Shown here: piece after piece, positions 31,608 through 41,452 of the stretch
Layout of the letters: each line of letters begins with the position of its first letter
Position numbering within the stretch: the first letter of the stretch is position 1
NCBI GenBank assembly: GCA_030374765.1
Contig: JARGXX010000001.1
Span: forward strand, 2,046,001-2,110,000
Source of the DNA: Agarophyton chilense
Lineage: Eukaryota; Rhodophyta; Florideophyceae; Gracilariales; Gracilariaceae
DNA: 64,000 bases
Direction: 5' to 3'
Position numbers and translations under genes: made by a program
The notes under the pieces: model-generated
The model's input: only the letters and a program-made list of their open reading frames with translations
Databases searched by the model: none
What the model was told of the DNA's origin: nothing

Positions 31608-32767
31608 CCTTCAATGATCAGAACTTTTCTGCAGCCTCTTCATTTGTTTCACATTCCCTTTTACTTGTGCTCCATAGCGTGTGAAACAAGTACAGTTTGT
31701 TCTAATATATTTTTGGTTTCATTGTTTGTCTAAATATAATCCTTAGTGCGTTGACGCACTCTGTATTCGTGCCCATAGTGCAACTTTCGGTGTATTGATT
31801 TGGAAAACACAGCGAGAGAATATCTACCGATCGCCAGTGAAAAGGCCGCCTTGCGGTTGGTAGCTATGCCGTTTAGTGAGATACCGAAGTCTGAGTCGTG
31901 ATATCCAATGATCGGTTAAACCCCTAAAACATAATCGTGTGCAAAGCCGCAGGTTTATCGAACATTCACCAATGTCCGCACGGATTCGAAGGAATTCCCT
32001 GAAGGCCATTGTCCGCGCCAAAATCCAGCCAGAGTTGCTTCTTCGACACGTAGAAGTGAAGGAGAGGGGGGGGAGGGGAATGCCAGCGATGTTTCTTCGC
32101 GCTCAGATCCTCTCCGTTTTGCAAACAGGTCAAAGTTAGAATCTTGTGGATATCCCACATCACATATTATTTCGCTCGGCGAACGTATCTCTCACGTACT
32201 CTTCGTTGGAAGCCCCAACTACCATCGCGCGAGCCATGTTCCGAAAGGCTGCCTGAAACAGGAGACATGCACTGCTTCATAAGAAAGAATCATGTGCAAT
32301 GAGATCCTTTCCATCTCAGCTTCCATTTCGCCGACATTGAGGAGAATCGTTCATTTAGAGAGCGATATGTGTTGCCGCGTGGCTTTGTGATTTGTGAGCA
32401 AAACGGTGACTTCCGAGTCTTCGTTCTTTGTCCTTGCGAGGAAACTAGGAATCTCAAAAACAGAAAAGCAACACATCCAACCCCCTCCCTAACAACGAAG
32501 ACACCGATACAAACTAAAGCTAGTCCCATGATCGAAGCGATGCGTTTGAGGAAATCGTTAGACACTACATATTTCTGCAGTTGCACGCCGCATGAACGAG
32601 CGAGCGAGAAGAAAGGAATCGTCGGCTTAATCTTGTGTTGGCCTTCTTTGCGAGAGAAAGTTTCTTTGAATAGAAACGTTTTGTATTATGTTGCAAGTAA
32701 GCTAGTGTATTCATAATAAGCGAGGGTTTCCCAGAGAGAAGCAGAAGTAGATCTTTCTCAGCTTGCT

Positions 32768-33058
32768 GTGGGCCATACACCTTGTTTGCACCCACTCGGA
32801 TCGCATTTGGCAAACAAAAGAGTGGTCTGTAATTGTAGGCCTCGTGTGTTGAATGATGTAGACCATTATGTCCTGAGATGTCCGTTGAGAACGATGTCGA
32901 GAAGAATATGTCTACCACCGGAACAAGAATGTAGGGGCTTGCCGGTTGGAGATATCAACAAGAAGTGGCCTGAAAGAATGCTGATTTTCCTCGTGAGAGA
33001 GCGTTACTTCGAGAGAGAGAGAGAGAGAGAACAAGCGAGGAAGAGAAAGGATTCGTGA
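32768..33058 (+). mobile_element. Second LINE-tail-like remnant
   Basis: The frame has VCNCRPRVLNDVDHYVLRCP, the same C-x-C-x(8)-H-x(4-5)-C-P arrangement as the segment about 1.5 kb upstream but with different residues. The two are diverged copies or different families rather than a recent duplication. The frame then runs into the GA microsatellite at 33011. Confidence 0.35.
33011..33030. repeat. (GA)10 microsatellite
   Basis: Ten uninterrupted GA units within the gene-poor region. Confidence 0.95.
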
Positions 33059-33999
33059 GATTCTAGTTTCACTGTTCTGTGGCCCTGGTGCTTTCGGGAT
33101 TGATACTACTCGCGCTCAAGCGTTCGCTTTAGTTCAAAACGATGAAGGGCTCAGGGGCTCCGCTCCCCGGTTGGCCTTTTTTTTAACTAGAAACGCCCGT
33201 TTGGCATATTACACTTAGAAAGTAGCCCTCGATGGTAACTGAGAACCAGACTTCGAGCATCGCAGTTCTGAGCGTTATCACAATAGAGACTTATAGACGG
33301 TTCTAGTTTAAAGTCGAAACACCCCTTTCGTTTGGAAGAATTTTCTGGCCTTCTGGAGGAAAGGGAAATACCTACTGAGTACAGCTCTGGTGTGCTAGGA
33401 ATTAGAACACAACGTCCATAAGAAAGAAGAAACGAAAGCGGATTCTGCTTCGTGCTCTGTGAGGAGACGAGCTTCTCAACGAATCGTGAACTTTGTGAAG
33501 GGGTCATCGTGCCAAACTGTTGGCATATTCTGCCATGTTACCGCTGAAGAAAACCATCACTGTTCACTGGGAGTGATGTCCTGTTGGAAAAATGTCTCCT
33601 CTTCTGTGAAACATTGCTCGAGTTTCTTTTTCTTTGCTCCGAGTATGTGCAGGGACAAGAGAAGTCGGAAGGGTTTGTAGATTTCATCACCGCATTATCT
33701 TTAAGGCGCCTTGCTGCTAATGCTTGCCGACACCGTTACTATTATATAACGGATGGATTCAGCTCTTTTGCAAGAGCGTGGGTGCGATGCCGGTGCAGCC
33801 AGCCCGACGCTGAGACGAATGTGTGTGGAAAATACGCTCAAATTTTACCTAGCCATTGAGCAAGGTCTGCACGTTTTGCTAGGAAGCCCAAGCGTACAAG
33901 GCCGACTTGCTCTAGAGACTGACAAACATAGCCATACTCAAGTTCACTCAGATCCGTGTCTCAGAAAAACGAAACCAATTCCATTCTAACCGAAGAACT

Positions 34000-35769
34000 A
34001 TGGATAGATCAGCAAAAGTTCAGCACGGTAGGCCATGGCCTAGAAAAATGAACGCCAAGCCATTGAGCCTGTGTGCTATCATTCTCATCTTCATCCGCAC
34101 GCAGGGTGCCTTCTCTAGTCCAATAGCAGACTGTGACGAAACTTTCAATTATTGGGAACCTTTACACTTTCTACTCTACGGATATGGCCTCCAAACATGG
34201 GAGTATAGTCCGGAATATTGTCTACGATCTTATGCTTTCCTTCTTCCGTATGCACTTGTTTCAAAGTTTGCAACGCTTATTCACCCATATTTCCTTGGTA
34301 TCACAAAATCGAGTGTTCCGACGTCCCCAAAAGTATTTGCATTCTACTTTACACGGTTTGTTCAAGCATTATGTTGTGGATTTACTGAGCTTCACTTGAT
34401 AGAGGCAACCTATGGCTCATTTGGACCTTTCGTGGCTGCCTTCCTGTTCCTATTTCTGGCAACATCACCTGGTCTGTTTAGAAGCGCTGTTGAATTCCTA
34501 CCTTCTTCATTTGCGATGATCTGTCTTTGTCTTGCACTTTCCGCATGGATGAAAAACAACCATTTTGGGGCTGTACTATGCGTCGCCTTGGCTTCGTTGT
34601 TGGGATGGGTATATGCAGCTGCACTTGGTGTTCCCATGGCTCTTCATATGGCTCTTCAACGAAACGGTTTCCACAAGTTCTTGCGTAACGCTATTGTTTG
34701 TGGTGTCTTGGTCCTCGCGATTATTATCCCCATCGATTCGTATTTGTACGGTAAATTGGTCATCGCACCGATGAATCACATATGGTACAACGTATTTCCA
34801 GAGAAAGGGACAGGGTCTCATATATTTGGTGTGGAAAGTTGGACATTCTATTTCGTAAATGTCTTCCTCAACTGCAACCTTGCCACACTTTTTGTCACAT
34901 TTCTTCCAGTGCTTCTTTTTGTTGGATATTTCACATCCCTTTATGATGTCTCGGGTATAGAAGTTTGGAGGAGAATTGTTTTCCTCTCCCCAACTTATGT
35001 GGCTCTTGCAATTTTTGTGCCACAGCCGCATAAAGAAGAGAGGTTTTTAGCTCCATGTTATCCATATATCGCTCTAATAGCTGCTGTTGTTGTGTCGGAC
35101 TGCCTCAAGATGTTGTCGAAGCTTGGTGGAAATGGGAGTATGGCGAAGCTCATGAAAGTAGTGGTGTCTTTTAGTATAGTGACTGTTACTATATGTGCTG
35201 GGGTGAGCAGAGCATTTATGCAAGTAGATTCTTTCCATGCACCACTCACACTTTACCGTGAGCTAGGCGAGAGAATACTAACCAAGCAGAACAACCGAAC
35301 ATTGAACGAAAAGGAAGAAATAAATATCTGCATAGGAAAGGAATGGTACCGGTTTCCTTCAAATTTCTTCCTTCCTAATCGTCGTTTCCGCATAAAGTTT
35401 GTGCGGTCTTCTTTCACGGGATTGTTACCAAAGCCATTTGCAGAGAATGGCAACGGAACAAGGTTAATACCACGAGGCATGAACCCGTATAACCGTGAAG
35501 ATCCAGAGCAATTCTTTGATTGGCAGGCGGGTGGTGGTTGTCATTTCTTTGTCGACTTTGACTTGTCCCATCGGAATGTAGGGAGCAGTACAGATGAAAC
35601 CAATCCAATTCCTATGCATGCTCGCCGTGTAGTTCTTCGGAAGCAGTTCCTCGACAGTGATGCGTCTCAACCGGGGTATCGAGCATTTGCAATCCCACGC
35701 TCCCACTCGAAGCTAGTCTATGGTGAGTATCAAATAATTCAAAACATCGACCTCCTTCCGGAATGGTGA
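34000..35769 (+). CDS. ALG9: ALG9 alpha-1,2-mannosyltransferase (dolichol-linked oligosaccharide)
   Basis: 589 residues with about ten membrane spans, a GT22-family glycosyltransferase. The N-terminal lumenal loop has the family signature DCDETFNYWEPLHFLLYGYG then TWEYSPEYCLRSYAF, with the catalytic acidic pair. HKEERFLAPCYPYIAL lies near residue 350, and a lumenal C-terminal domain follows. DETFNYWEP with QTWEYSP points to ALG9 rather than ALG12, PIG-B or PIG-Z. ALG9 adds the seventh and ninth mannoses to the lipid-linked glycan in the ER. The next enzyme set in the pathway, the ALG6 glucosyltransferase, lies 3.8 kb downstream on the same strand, with an unrelated minus-strand gene between. 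Confidence 0.94.
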   Translation: MDRSAKVQHGRPWPRKMNAKPLSLCAIILIFIRTQGAFSSPIADCDETFNYWEPLHFLLYGYGLQTWEYSPEYCLRSYAFLLPYALVSKFATLIHPYFLGITKSSVPTSPKVFAFYFTRFVQALCCGFTELHLIEATYGSFGPFVAAFLFLFLATSPGLFRSAVEFLPSSFAMICLCLALSAWMKNNHFGAVLCVALASLLGWVYAAALGVPMALHMALQRNGFHKFLRNAIVCGVLVLAIIIPIDSYLYGKLVIAPMNHIWYNVFPEKGTGSHIFGVESWTFYFVNVFLNCNLATLFVTFLPVLLFVGYFTSLYDVSGIEVWRRIVFLSPTYVALAIFVPQPHKEERFLAPCYPYIALIAAVVVSDCLKMLSKLGGNGSMAKLMKVVVSFSIVTVTICAGVSRAFMQVDSFHAPLTLYRELGERILTKQNNRTLNEKEEINICIGKEWYRFPSNFFLPNRRFRIKFVRSSFTGLLPKPFAENGNGTRLIPRGMNPYNREDPEQFFDWQAGGGCHFFVDFDLSHRNVGSSTDETNPIPMHARRVVLRKQFLDSDASQPGYRAFAIPRSHSKLVYGEYQIIQNIDLLPEW

Positions 35770-36508
35770 GTCGACCTGTTCTCGCAGATTCGTTCTGTTC
35801 CCAATACCGATGACAGATTGTGCTGGAGGGCATAACAGTTTGTAGTACCATGCACGAGTTCAGAGGGGGGATGAGTTAGTCGCATCGTCGCAAAGTGCGC
35901 CGGTTCTACAATGGAAAAATGGTAATCGTAAAGCTCTGGTATCGAATTTACTGCACAGCCGAAACCCATTCAAGATAGCGGGTAAAAAAGGGGGTGCGTT
36001 GACTCACTATGGGTATTTCTCTCTATGTAAGGACACACATGGAACACCTGCAATTGCTCTCCTACGAATAAATGGGGGCGCAGGTTTGCCAAGGTTACAC
36101 CTAATAGTACGCCTGGGACTCACTTGCATTAACTCGCCTCCGTGATCCTAGAGCCATATGGCTCGATTGCTGTGGGCATAATTGCGAGCGTTGCGACCTG
36201 CCACCGTGGCACAACCAAGGTTTGAGCTTCTTTCCTTAAACACTTACTTCCATTTCTTCCTCGCACGAGCCATGGAGAAGTCTACGCATCAGCCGACGTT
36301 GTCCCTTCTACGAGTAGCAGTTTCCATAGCTCAAACCCCATACCAATCTCACTAAAAAAAGTTTAACACTCAAGATCTTTCATCTGTTAAGCACGGCTCG
36401 AGACCAATTAATCCGAACACCTCCAAAAATTAGAGCGGAGTTGTTTGGTACTGATTACTCACCAACTCACATGGAACATATTCAAACATCAACCTACTAG
36501 ATCCAGCA
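35770..36508. other. Intergenic region, ALG9 to orphan gene (convergent)
   Basis: About 740 bases between convergent 3' ends. I see only short chance frames and no RNA gene or repeat. Confidence 0.4.
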
Positions 36509-37750
36509 CTAACTCTTTGGGCTGCAGCTGACATACAGTACATGGGGTGCAAGGGTATTGAAAACAACTTCTTTCGGGAGGGCTGAAAGCAAGTTACCTT
36601 CCGTGCACCAGCAGGCCAAAACCGTTTCTGCTCGTTTCCATGCGTCTTCCTGTGTTCCATTTGATATGGAATCGACAAGAGTACGCACAGCTTTAGCCGG
36701 AGAGAGCCCAAGAAATTGTACTAACACTTTTCTATATCTTCGCCAATCTTGAAACAGTTTCCAAAACACACGGTTTCGATCAGAGAAGTTTGAATGGGAA
36801 GAGACGATTAATCGCGACGTTTGGCATAAAGACGCTACAGGTCTTCGTGCATTCGAGCGAACAAGACGTCGATCGACAGAAAAGCGTGGTGAATCCAACT
36901 CGTTTTGGGGTGAATGCACTGTCCTCTGCATTTCTTTGCATGCACTGTTAAGTTCTTGTGGCGTGATGTAAGATGCATAGATATCAATTTTCCACGGTGA
37001 GAGATAGCAGAAGCGCAATAAAGATTCGACGGCAATCATAAGTTTTCTGCCAGCCTTGGTCTTTGAGTCCATTCTACTTTGATCCTTAACGACGCAGTTG
37101 TCCATGTATTCGACAAGATCTTTCCAGATTGAAGGCTCCAACTCCGACTTCATCAAAGATAATCCCTCTGAATCTTCATCTTCAGCGATTAAAGCGAGCA
37201 CTTCCAACATGCTGCATTTTAGTTCCTCCTCACTGATATCGTGAAGAAAGTCGTAGAACTCTTGAGGCATGGCCAATGAAAGCACATTGTTCTGCAACAA
37301 AAGATTGCCTTGTGCCGGGTCGTATTCTCCTTTTTGTGCTACAGTCCAAATCATGTGATTGATTTGCAGATCAGTGAGTGTCGCAGGATACAAGTTAAAA
37401 CAAGCAATGGTTCTGTCATATTTTGTAGCTCGCGCTAAACGACTGTCGTTTCGAAGAAGTTTGAAAACATGTTGTGTATTGAGCCATACGACAGGTTTCC
37501 GGTCGTCTGAGGGTGAAGCTGGGATGACAAATTGCGGGACGTGACTTTTGGTCACGTAGTTAGCAAAGGCTATGGTAGGCTTTGGAATAGAACGACATGG
37601 AGTTCGCCGGTTAAGGGGGGAGTACGGCCGTGGCGTACCCGGTGGTAGGTCTAGCGGTAGAACGCATTCGCCGTAGCTGGTTCGAAAATCTGGGGACATG
37701 GGGGTGTACCGCAACAAGGTGAGCTCATCCTCGGAATACCAAGACGGCAT
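36509..37750 (-). CDS. Orphan protein (413 aa), function unknown
   Basis: A clean frame from ATG 37750 with ordinary amino-acid composition. It is mainly helical after residue 90, with no membrane span or signal peptide. The N-terminus MPSWYSEDELTLLRYTPMSP precedes a Pro-rich stretch (about 33-50). The N-terminal Y-S-x-D-E-L-x-x-L-R wording is reminiscent of the eIF4E-binding sites of 4E-T-type proteins. The canonical Y-x(4)-L-hydrophobic motif is not exact, since Thr follows the Leu. The segment EFYDFLHDISEEELKCSML and an acidic patch (AEDEDSEGL) lie mid-protein. No family is recognised. It sits between ALG9 and ALG6 on the opposite strand. Confidence 0.75.
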   Translation of the reverse strand: MPSWYSEDELTLLRYTPMSPDFRTSYGECVLPLDLPPGTPRPYSPLNRRTPCRSIPKPTIAFANYVTKSHVPQFVIPASPSDDRKPVVWLNTQHVFKLLRNDSRLARATKYDRTIACFNLYPATLTDLQINHMIWTVAQKGEYDPAQGNLLLQNNVLSLAMPQEFYDFLHDISEEELKCSMLEVLALIAEDEDSEGLSLMKSELEPSIWKDLVEYMDNCVVKDQSRMDSKTKAGRKLMIAVESLLRFCYLSPWKIDIYASYITPQELNSACKEMQRTVHSPQNELDSPRFSVDRRLVRSNARRPVASLCQTSRLIVSSHSNFSDRNRVFWKLFQDWRRYRKVLVQFLGLSPAKAVRTLVDSISNGTQEDAWKRAETVLACWCTEGNLLSALPKEVVFNTLAPHVLYVSCSPKS

Positions 37751-38458
37751 GTTTCAGAAAATATGATCCAGACACAGGAGAAGGAAGCAATTGAAAAAGA
37801 AGCGAAATATCAAATCAAGCAAAGTCACTAAAGAGAGCGAACAAAGCGAAGGGGAGTTGCTTGGTGAGATGGACACAAGAATCAGTTGAGGATATTGAAC
37901 TTGGAAGTGCGTCAACAGCAGACGCTGTTTCGTCGCTTATGAGCACAAACATGGGCTGTGGCGCGCGTGTTGGTCTTGGTGCCGAGCGCTGCCTGACCGT
38001 AGGAAGCATGACGTGGATATCTCTTTTGGGTAGCAGGCGGGTCCATTACAGCGGGCTGTATGCATCGCTCCGTGGATGGTGAGCCACACACCATTGATTC
38101 GCGCCACCCTTTTCGAGAAAAACGTTTTTCGCGTACACCATCTGCTGTGCCGTTGGCGGCCCGCTACAGGCATAGAATAGAGGCTCAATTTGAGAGGTTG
38201 CTCCTTCTCCGGCTGACACGTCAACCTGTTTCCCCGTCTTGCCGGCGGGACATACGTCTGTTTTGGGAGAAGGAGCTTTCACCGTCATCATAATCATCAT
38301 CCTCTTGCGTTGGCCATGCACCAAGGTACAACAGAACGGAACACATTCCCAAAGAGCGATACACACGGCTGTCCGATCCACTTCAGTATCAAGCGTTATG
38401 CGCCTCCTCTTTCCGCCCAAAAGCGTCAGCAACAACCGTACCGCAACAACGCATATAT

Positions 38459-38719
38459 AAAGCTATAATTCAGCGTGGTAAACACACACAGCAAGTAGAT
38501 GCCCTCTTAAAATTTCTACAAGTCAAGATTTTGGGTCTTCTAAACCAGTTTCTTGAACAAACGTTCATTTTTGATTTCGTAGTAGATGGGATCATGTCAT
38601 TATGGTCTGCTACCCCAATAACCGTTGCAGAACAGAAGCAATTCTATGATTACGGATCCTTGCTTCTTGGTACCAAAGAAACCGTTATCATGAACCACAG
38701 GGCTTTTTACACATAACGC
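38459..38719 (+). pseudogene. Acyltransferase-like fragment (possible PlsC/lysocardiolipin type)
   Basis: An open stretch without its own ATG encodes QVDALLKFLQVKILGLLNQF and ends with GTKETVIMNHRAFYT before a stop. A hydrophobic lead into V-I-M-N-H-R resembles motif I (N-H-x(4)-D) of lysophosphatidic or lysocardiolipin acyltransferases, but the aspartate after the His is absent and nothing acyltransferase-like follows. It may be a gene remnant, or an exon whose continuation I cannot find. Confidence 0.25.
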
Positions 38720-39444
38720 AACGAGTCATGTTACGTGCACAGGCTCTGTTGTTCTAGAGCACCACCAGAAGTTAGACAAGTGCACTTCCGGTTTGGTAGG
38801 ATGTGGAATGAGCTTGGCTTTGATCGCGCGAGCACAGTCGTTGACCCTTTCGATTCTGGCGAAAGAACTGGCCCAACTGGCGCTCTTTGTTTCGATGCTA
38901 TTAGTCCTGGAGACGACCATCGATTGCTACCACAGCTACAGATGTCTTGCCTTATGTACGATTGATCCTGAGCATTGTGTTAAGTTTCTGTCATCAGACC
39001 ACCGAGGAGTCCACGATATTGACCTGCAGCTCCACGGCGCGGAACCACCAGGCGATATATGATGTTTATTTTTAGAACAAGCTACTTTATTTTGCGAAAA
39101 GGTACCAATCCCTTATCCTTGCTCATGGCTTTCCCTTGATAAGGTAAAGCATATCAGAGTGTTTGCTTTCGTTTCTTTTTGTGGTCTAATCAAAAACTCC
39201 TTCCGAGACAGAATCTGAGAGATCATCGGGCGACCGAATAGGTGTTCATTCACTTCTTTTTTACGGATCTCTTTCCGAAGGAGAGCCACACCCCTTGCCA
39301 ATGCGAGCTCATTCTATGAGCAGTTGTTTCGTTTGCAACACGTCGGTTCGTATATCTTCCTGGTTATTTGTTGGTACCGCTCTGGCGAGCAGCGAGCTTC
39401 TTTAAGCTCTCTTCGACTGCGAAGACCAGAGTCCCGTGGTGTAG

Positions 39445-39475
<31 letters not shown>
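39445..39475. repeat. (GT)8(GA)7 compound microsatellite
   Basis: Eight GT units run directly into seven GA units about 60 bases upstream of the ALG6 start codon, so probably in its promoter or leader. Confidence 0.95.
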
Positions 39476-39478
<3 letters not shown>

Positions 39479-39532
39479 AAGCCAAAGCGCGATTTACGAG
39501 CGGCCAATAGTGCACAATTCTCGGTGCTACTG

Positions 39533-41247
39533 ATGATCAAGGAAGCAGCTCAGCTGGAAACTGAAGAAAGTATGAGCGAAACAGTATGCAAGTCGTCCGG
39601 TATTTCCAAGAAGACAAAACGACATGACTCGGGAGAACATGATTCAAGCTGTTATCGTCTCGAACACACGCTTTCCATTTGGCATCTGAGTGCCCTCTTT
39701 TTCTTTGCCATTGCATTGCGAGCAGCTGTAGCCTTTCACCCATATTCAGGTGCGTATATTCAATCCTCCGATCCACGAGCGGCTTGATGCCTTTCAACAT
39801 GTCAAGAACTGTAAGTAAAAGTCTGACTGATTGTGAACAAATAATTCTAGGTGAGAACACACCTCCAACTTATGGCGACTTCGAAGCTCAGCGACATTGG
39901 ATGGAAATCACTCTCAACCTCCCCGCACGCGATTGGTACAGAAACACGACAGACAATGATCTTACGTACTGGGGTCTTGATTATCCGCCACTCTCTGCCT
40001 ATTTGTCGCGTATGACTGGATGGTTCATAGCAGCAGCAGACCCAGCAGCAGTTGCTCTCTATGAATCTCGTGGATATGAGACAGAGATATCTCGTGCGGC
40101 TATGCGTTTCAGTGTGATAATTACCGACGTTCTTGTGTTCTTTCCGTCTCTATTTCTATTGCTTTCCATAGTTTATCATGACAATAATGGTATTGCCTAT
40201 TCCTCTCTTCAGTATGGCATGGACATTGGAAGATCGCTGGCATTTTGTCTTACCCTCCCGGCAGTGTTGATGATTGATCATGCACATTTTCAGTACAACA
40301 ATGTGAGTCTAGGGCTTTTTATGTTGTCACTCGCGTGCTTTCTGAAGCACGAAGATGTGGTAGGATCCGCATTTTTTTGCTCAGCTGTTTACTTTAAGCA
40401 GATGCTATTGTACTACACACCCTCCATCTTTTGTCTCCTTGTTGCTCGTATGTTTCGATTGTTCAGATCTCGTGGAGTGATAAAAGCAGCCTTATATGCT
40501 TCGAAGATACTTGCGTCTATTGCCCTCACAACATGCCTTGTATTTGCTCCGTGGCTTTCAAGCAGGGAGTTGCTTTCTGATGCGATAGCTCGTCTTTTTC
40601 CTATATCAAGAGGCCTGTACGAGGACAAAGTAGCCAATGTCTGGTGCTCCATCTCCGTTTTGTTGAAGGCGAAGGAATGGGTTTCAAGGGAAAGTCTGCT
40701 GGCGTTTTGTACGTTGGCCACGCTGACGGCTTCGTTGCCTTATTGCGTGGCGCTGATTATGAATCCTTCTGCGACAAGGCTTCTCCTCGCTGCATTTGGA
40801 TGTTCTTTGAGTGCTTTTCTATTTTCATTTCAAGTGCACGAAAAGCAAATCCTCATTCCTCTGATTCCCATTGCTACATTGCACAGCAAGCTCCCGAAAC
40901 TTTCTACGTGGATGTCATTCGTTGCCATCTTTTCAATGTTTCCCTTGCTATTTCGCGAAGGGTCAGGATTGGCATATGTCGCAACAATTGGGATTCATGC
41001 ATCAATCATATCTTTCTCTGCACAATCTTCCGTTCATGTTGGAGTTCATGAAAAGATTTACGCAAGATGGATTTGGGTCGCAACTGTGATGAGTATAGTA
41101 GCGGCTGTATGTTTGAATTTTGCCCTTATTTTCATTACTCCGCCATCAAATGCCCCGGATATCCTCGTGTTGCTGAATACGACCTTCGCTTGTGGGCATT
41201 TGCTCTTGATCTACGTTGTCACTGTCCGATACATATTTCTGTGCTGA
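39533..41247 (+). CDS. ALG6: ALG6 alpha-1,3-glucosyltransferase (two exons)
   Basis: Exons 39533-39749 and 39851-41247 join to 537 residues. The join is set by the family motif: exon 1 ends in FHPYSG and exon 2 continues ENTPPTYGDFEAQRHWMEIT, exactly the conserved lumenal loop of ALG6/ALG8 with the catalytic aspartate. NLPARDWYRNTTDNDLTYWG and LDYPPLSAYLSRMTGW follow and favour ALG6 over ALG8. About ten or more membrane spans make up the rest, as usual for GT57. ALG6 adds the first glucose to the lipid-linked Man9GlcNAc2 in the ER. Reading straight through the intron would stop at 39787; an alternative donor at about 39810 would not keep the motif. The cytosolic N-terminus is polar. Confidence 0.92.
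39750..39850 (+). other. ALG6 intron (101 bp)
   Basis: Donor GTGCGT, acceptor TTCTAG. A CTGAC about 30 bases before the acceptor could be the branch point. It splits a glycine codon in the conserved loop (phase 1). Confidence 0.85.
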
Positions 41248-41452
41248 ATTTCTCTGTGCTCCCGCAACGCCGATCACTTTTCACGAATTGCATTCTCGTT
41301 CCTTGATCACAATTCATCGTGCATGCGTAGGGGAGCTCTGGACTCTATTGTTGACAAAGTATCACCTCCGAGCATATTGGGAATCTTCATCGATGGCTCC
41401 TGTCTCTCTATACTCTGAATAGTACCGTGAAGTAATTCTGATCAAGGACTTG

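Larger units (their letters stand above)
29941..33999. other. 4-kb gene-poor region with probable LINE remnants
   Basis: No intact gene is visible. It contains a T run at 30515-30529, a GA microsatellite at 33011-33030 and two short open segments with a Cys-His cluster typical of the C-terminal ends of LINE proteins (listed separately). The rest shows only chance frames. Confidence 0.5.
37751..39532. other. 1.8-kb gap between orphan gene and ALG6
   Basis: No complete gene is visible. It holds an acyltransferase-like fragment (38459-38719, listed separately), some minus-strand frames at 37815-38435 with partly protein-like composition, and a GT/GA microsatellite just before ALG6. A TATATAA at about 38453-38460 lies inside the fragment frame. 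Confidence 0.4.

Noticed and set aside
37815-38435. Minus-strand frames (for example SGPPTAQQMVYAKNVFLEKG) as a small two-exon gene
   Set aside because: Part of it faintly recalls topoisomerase C-terminal repeats, but no convincing splice sites or start link the frames.
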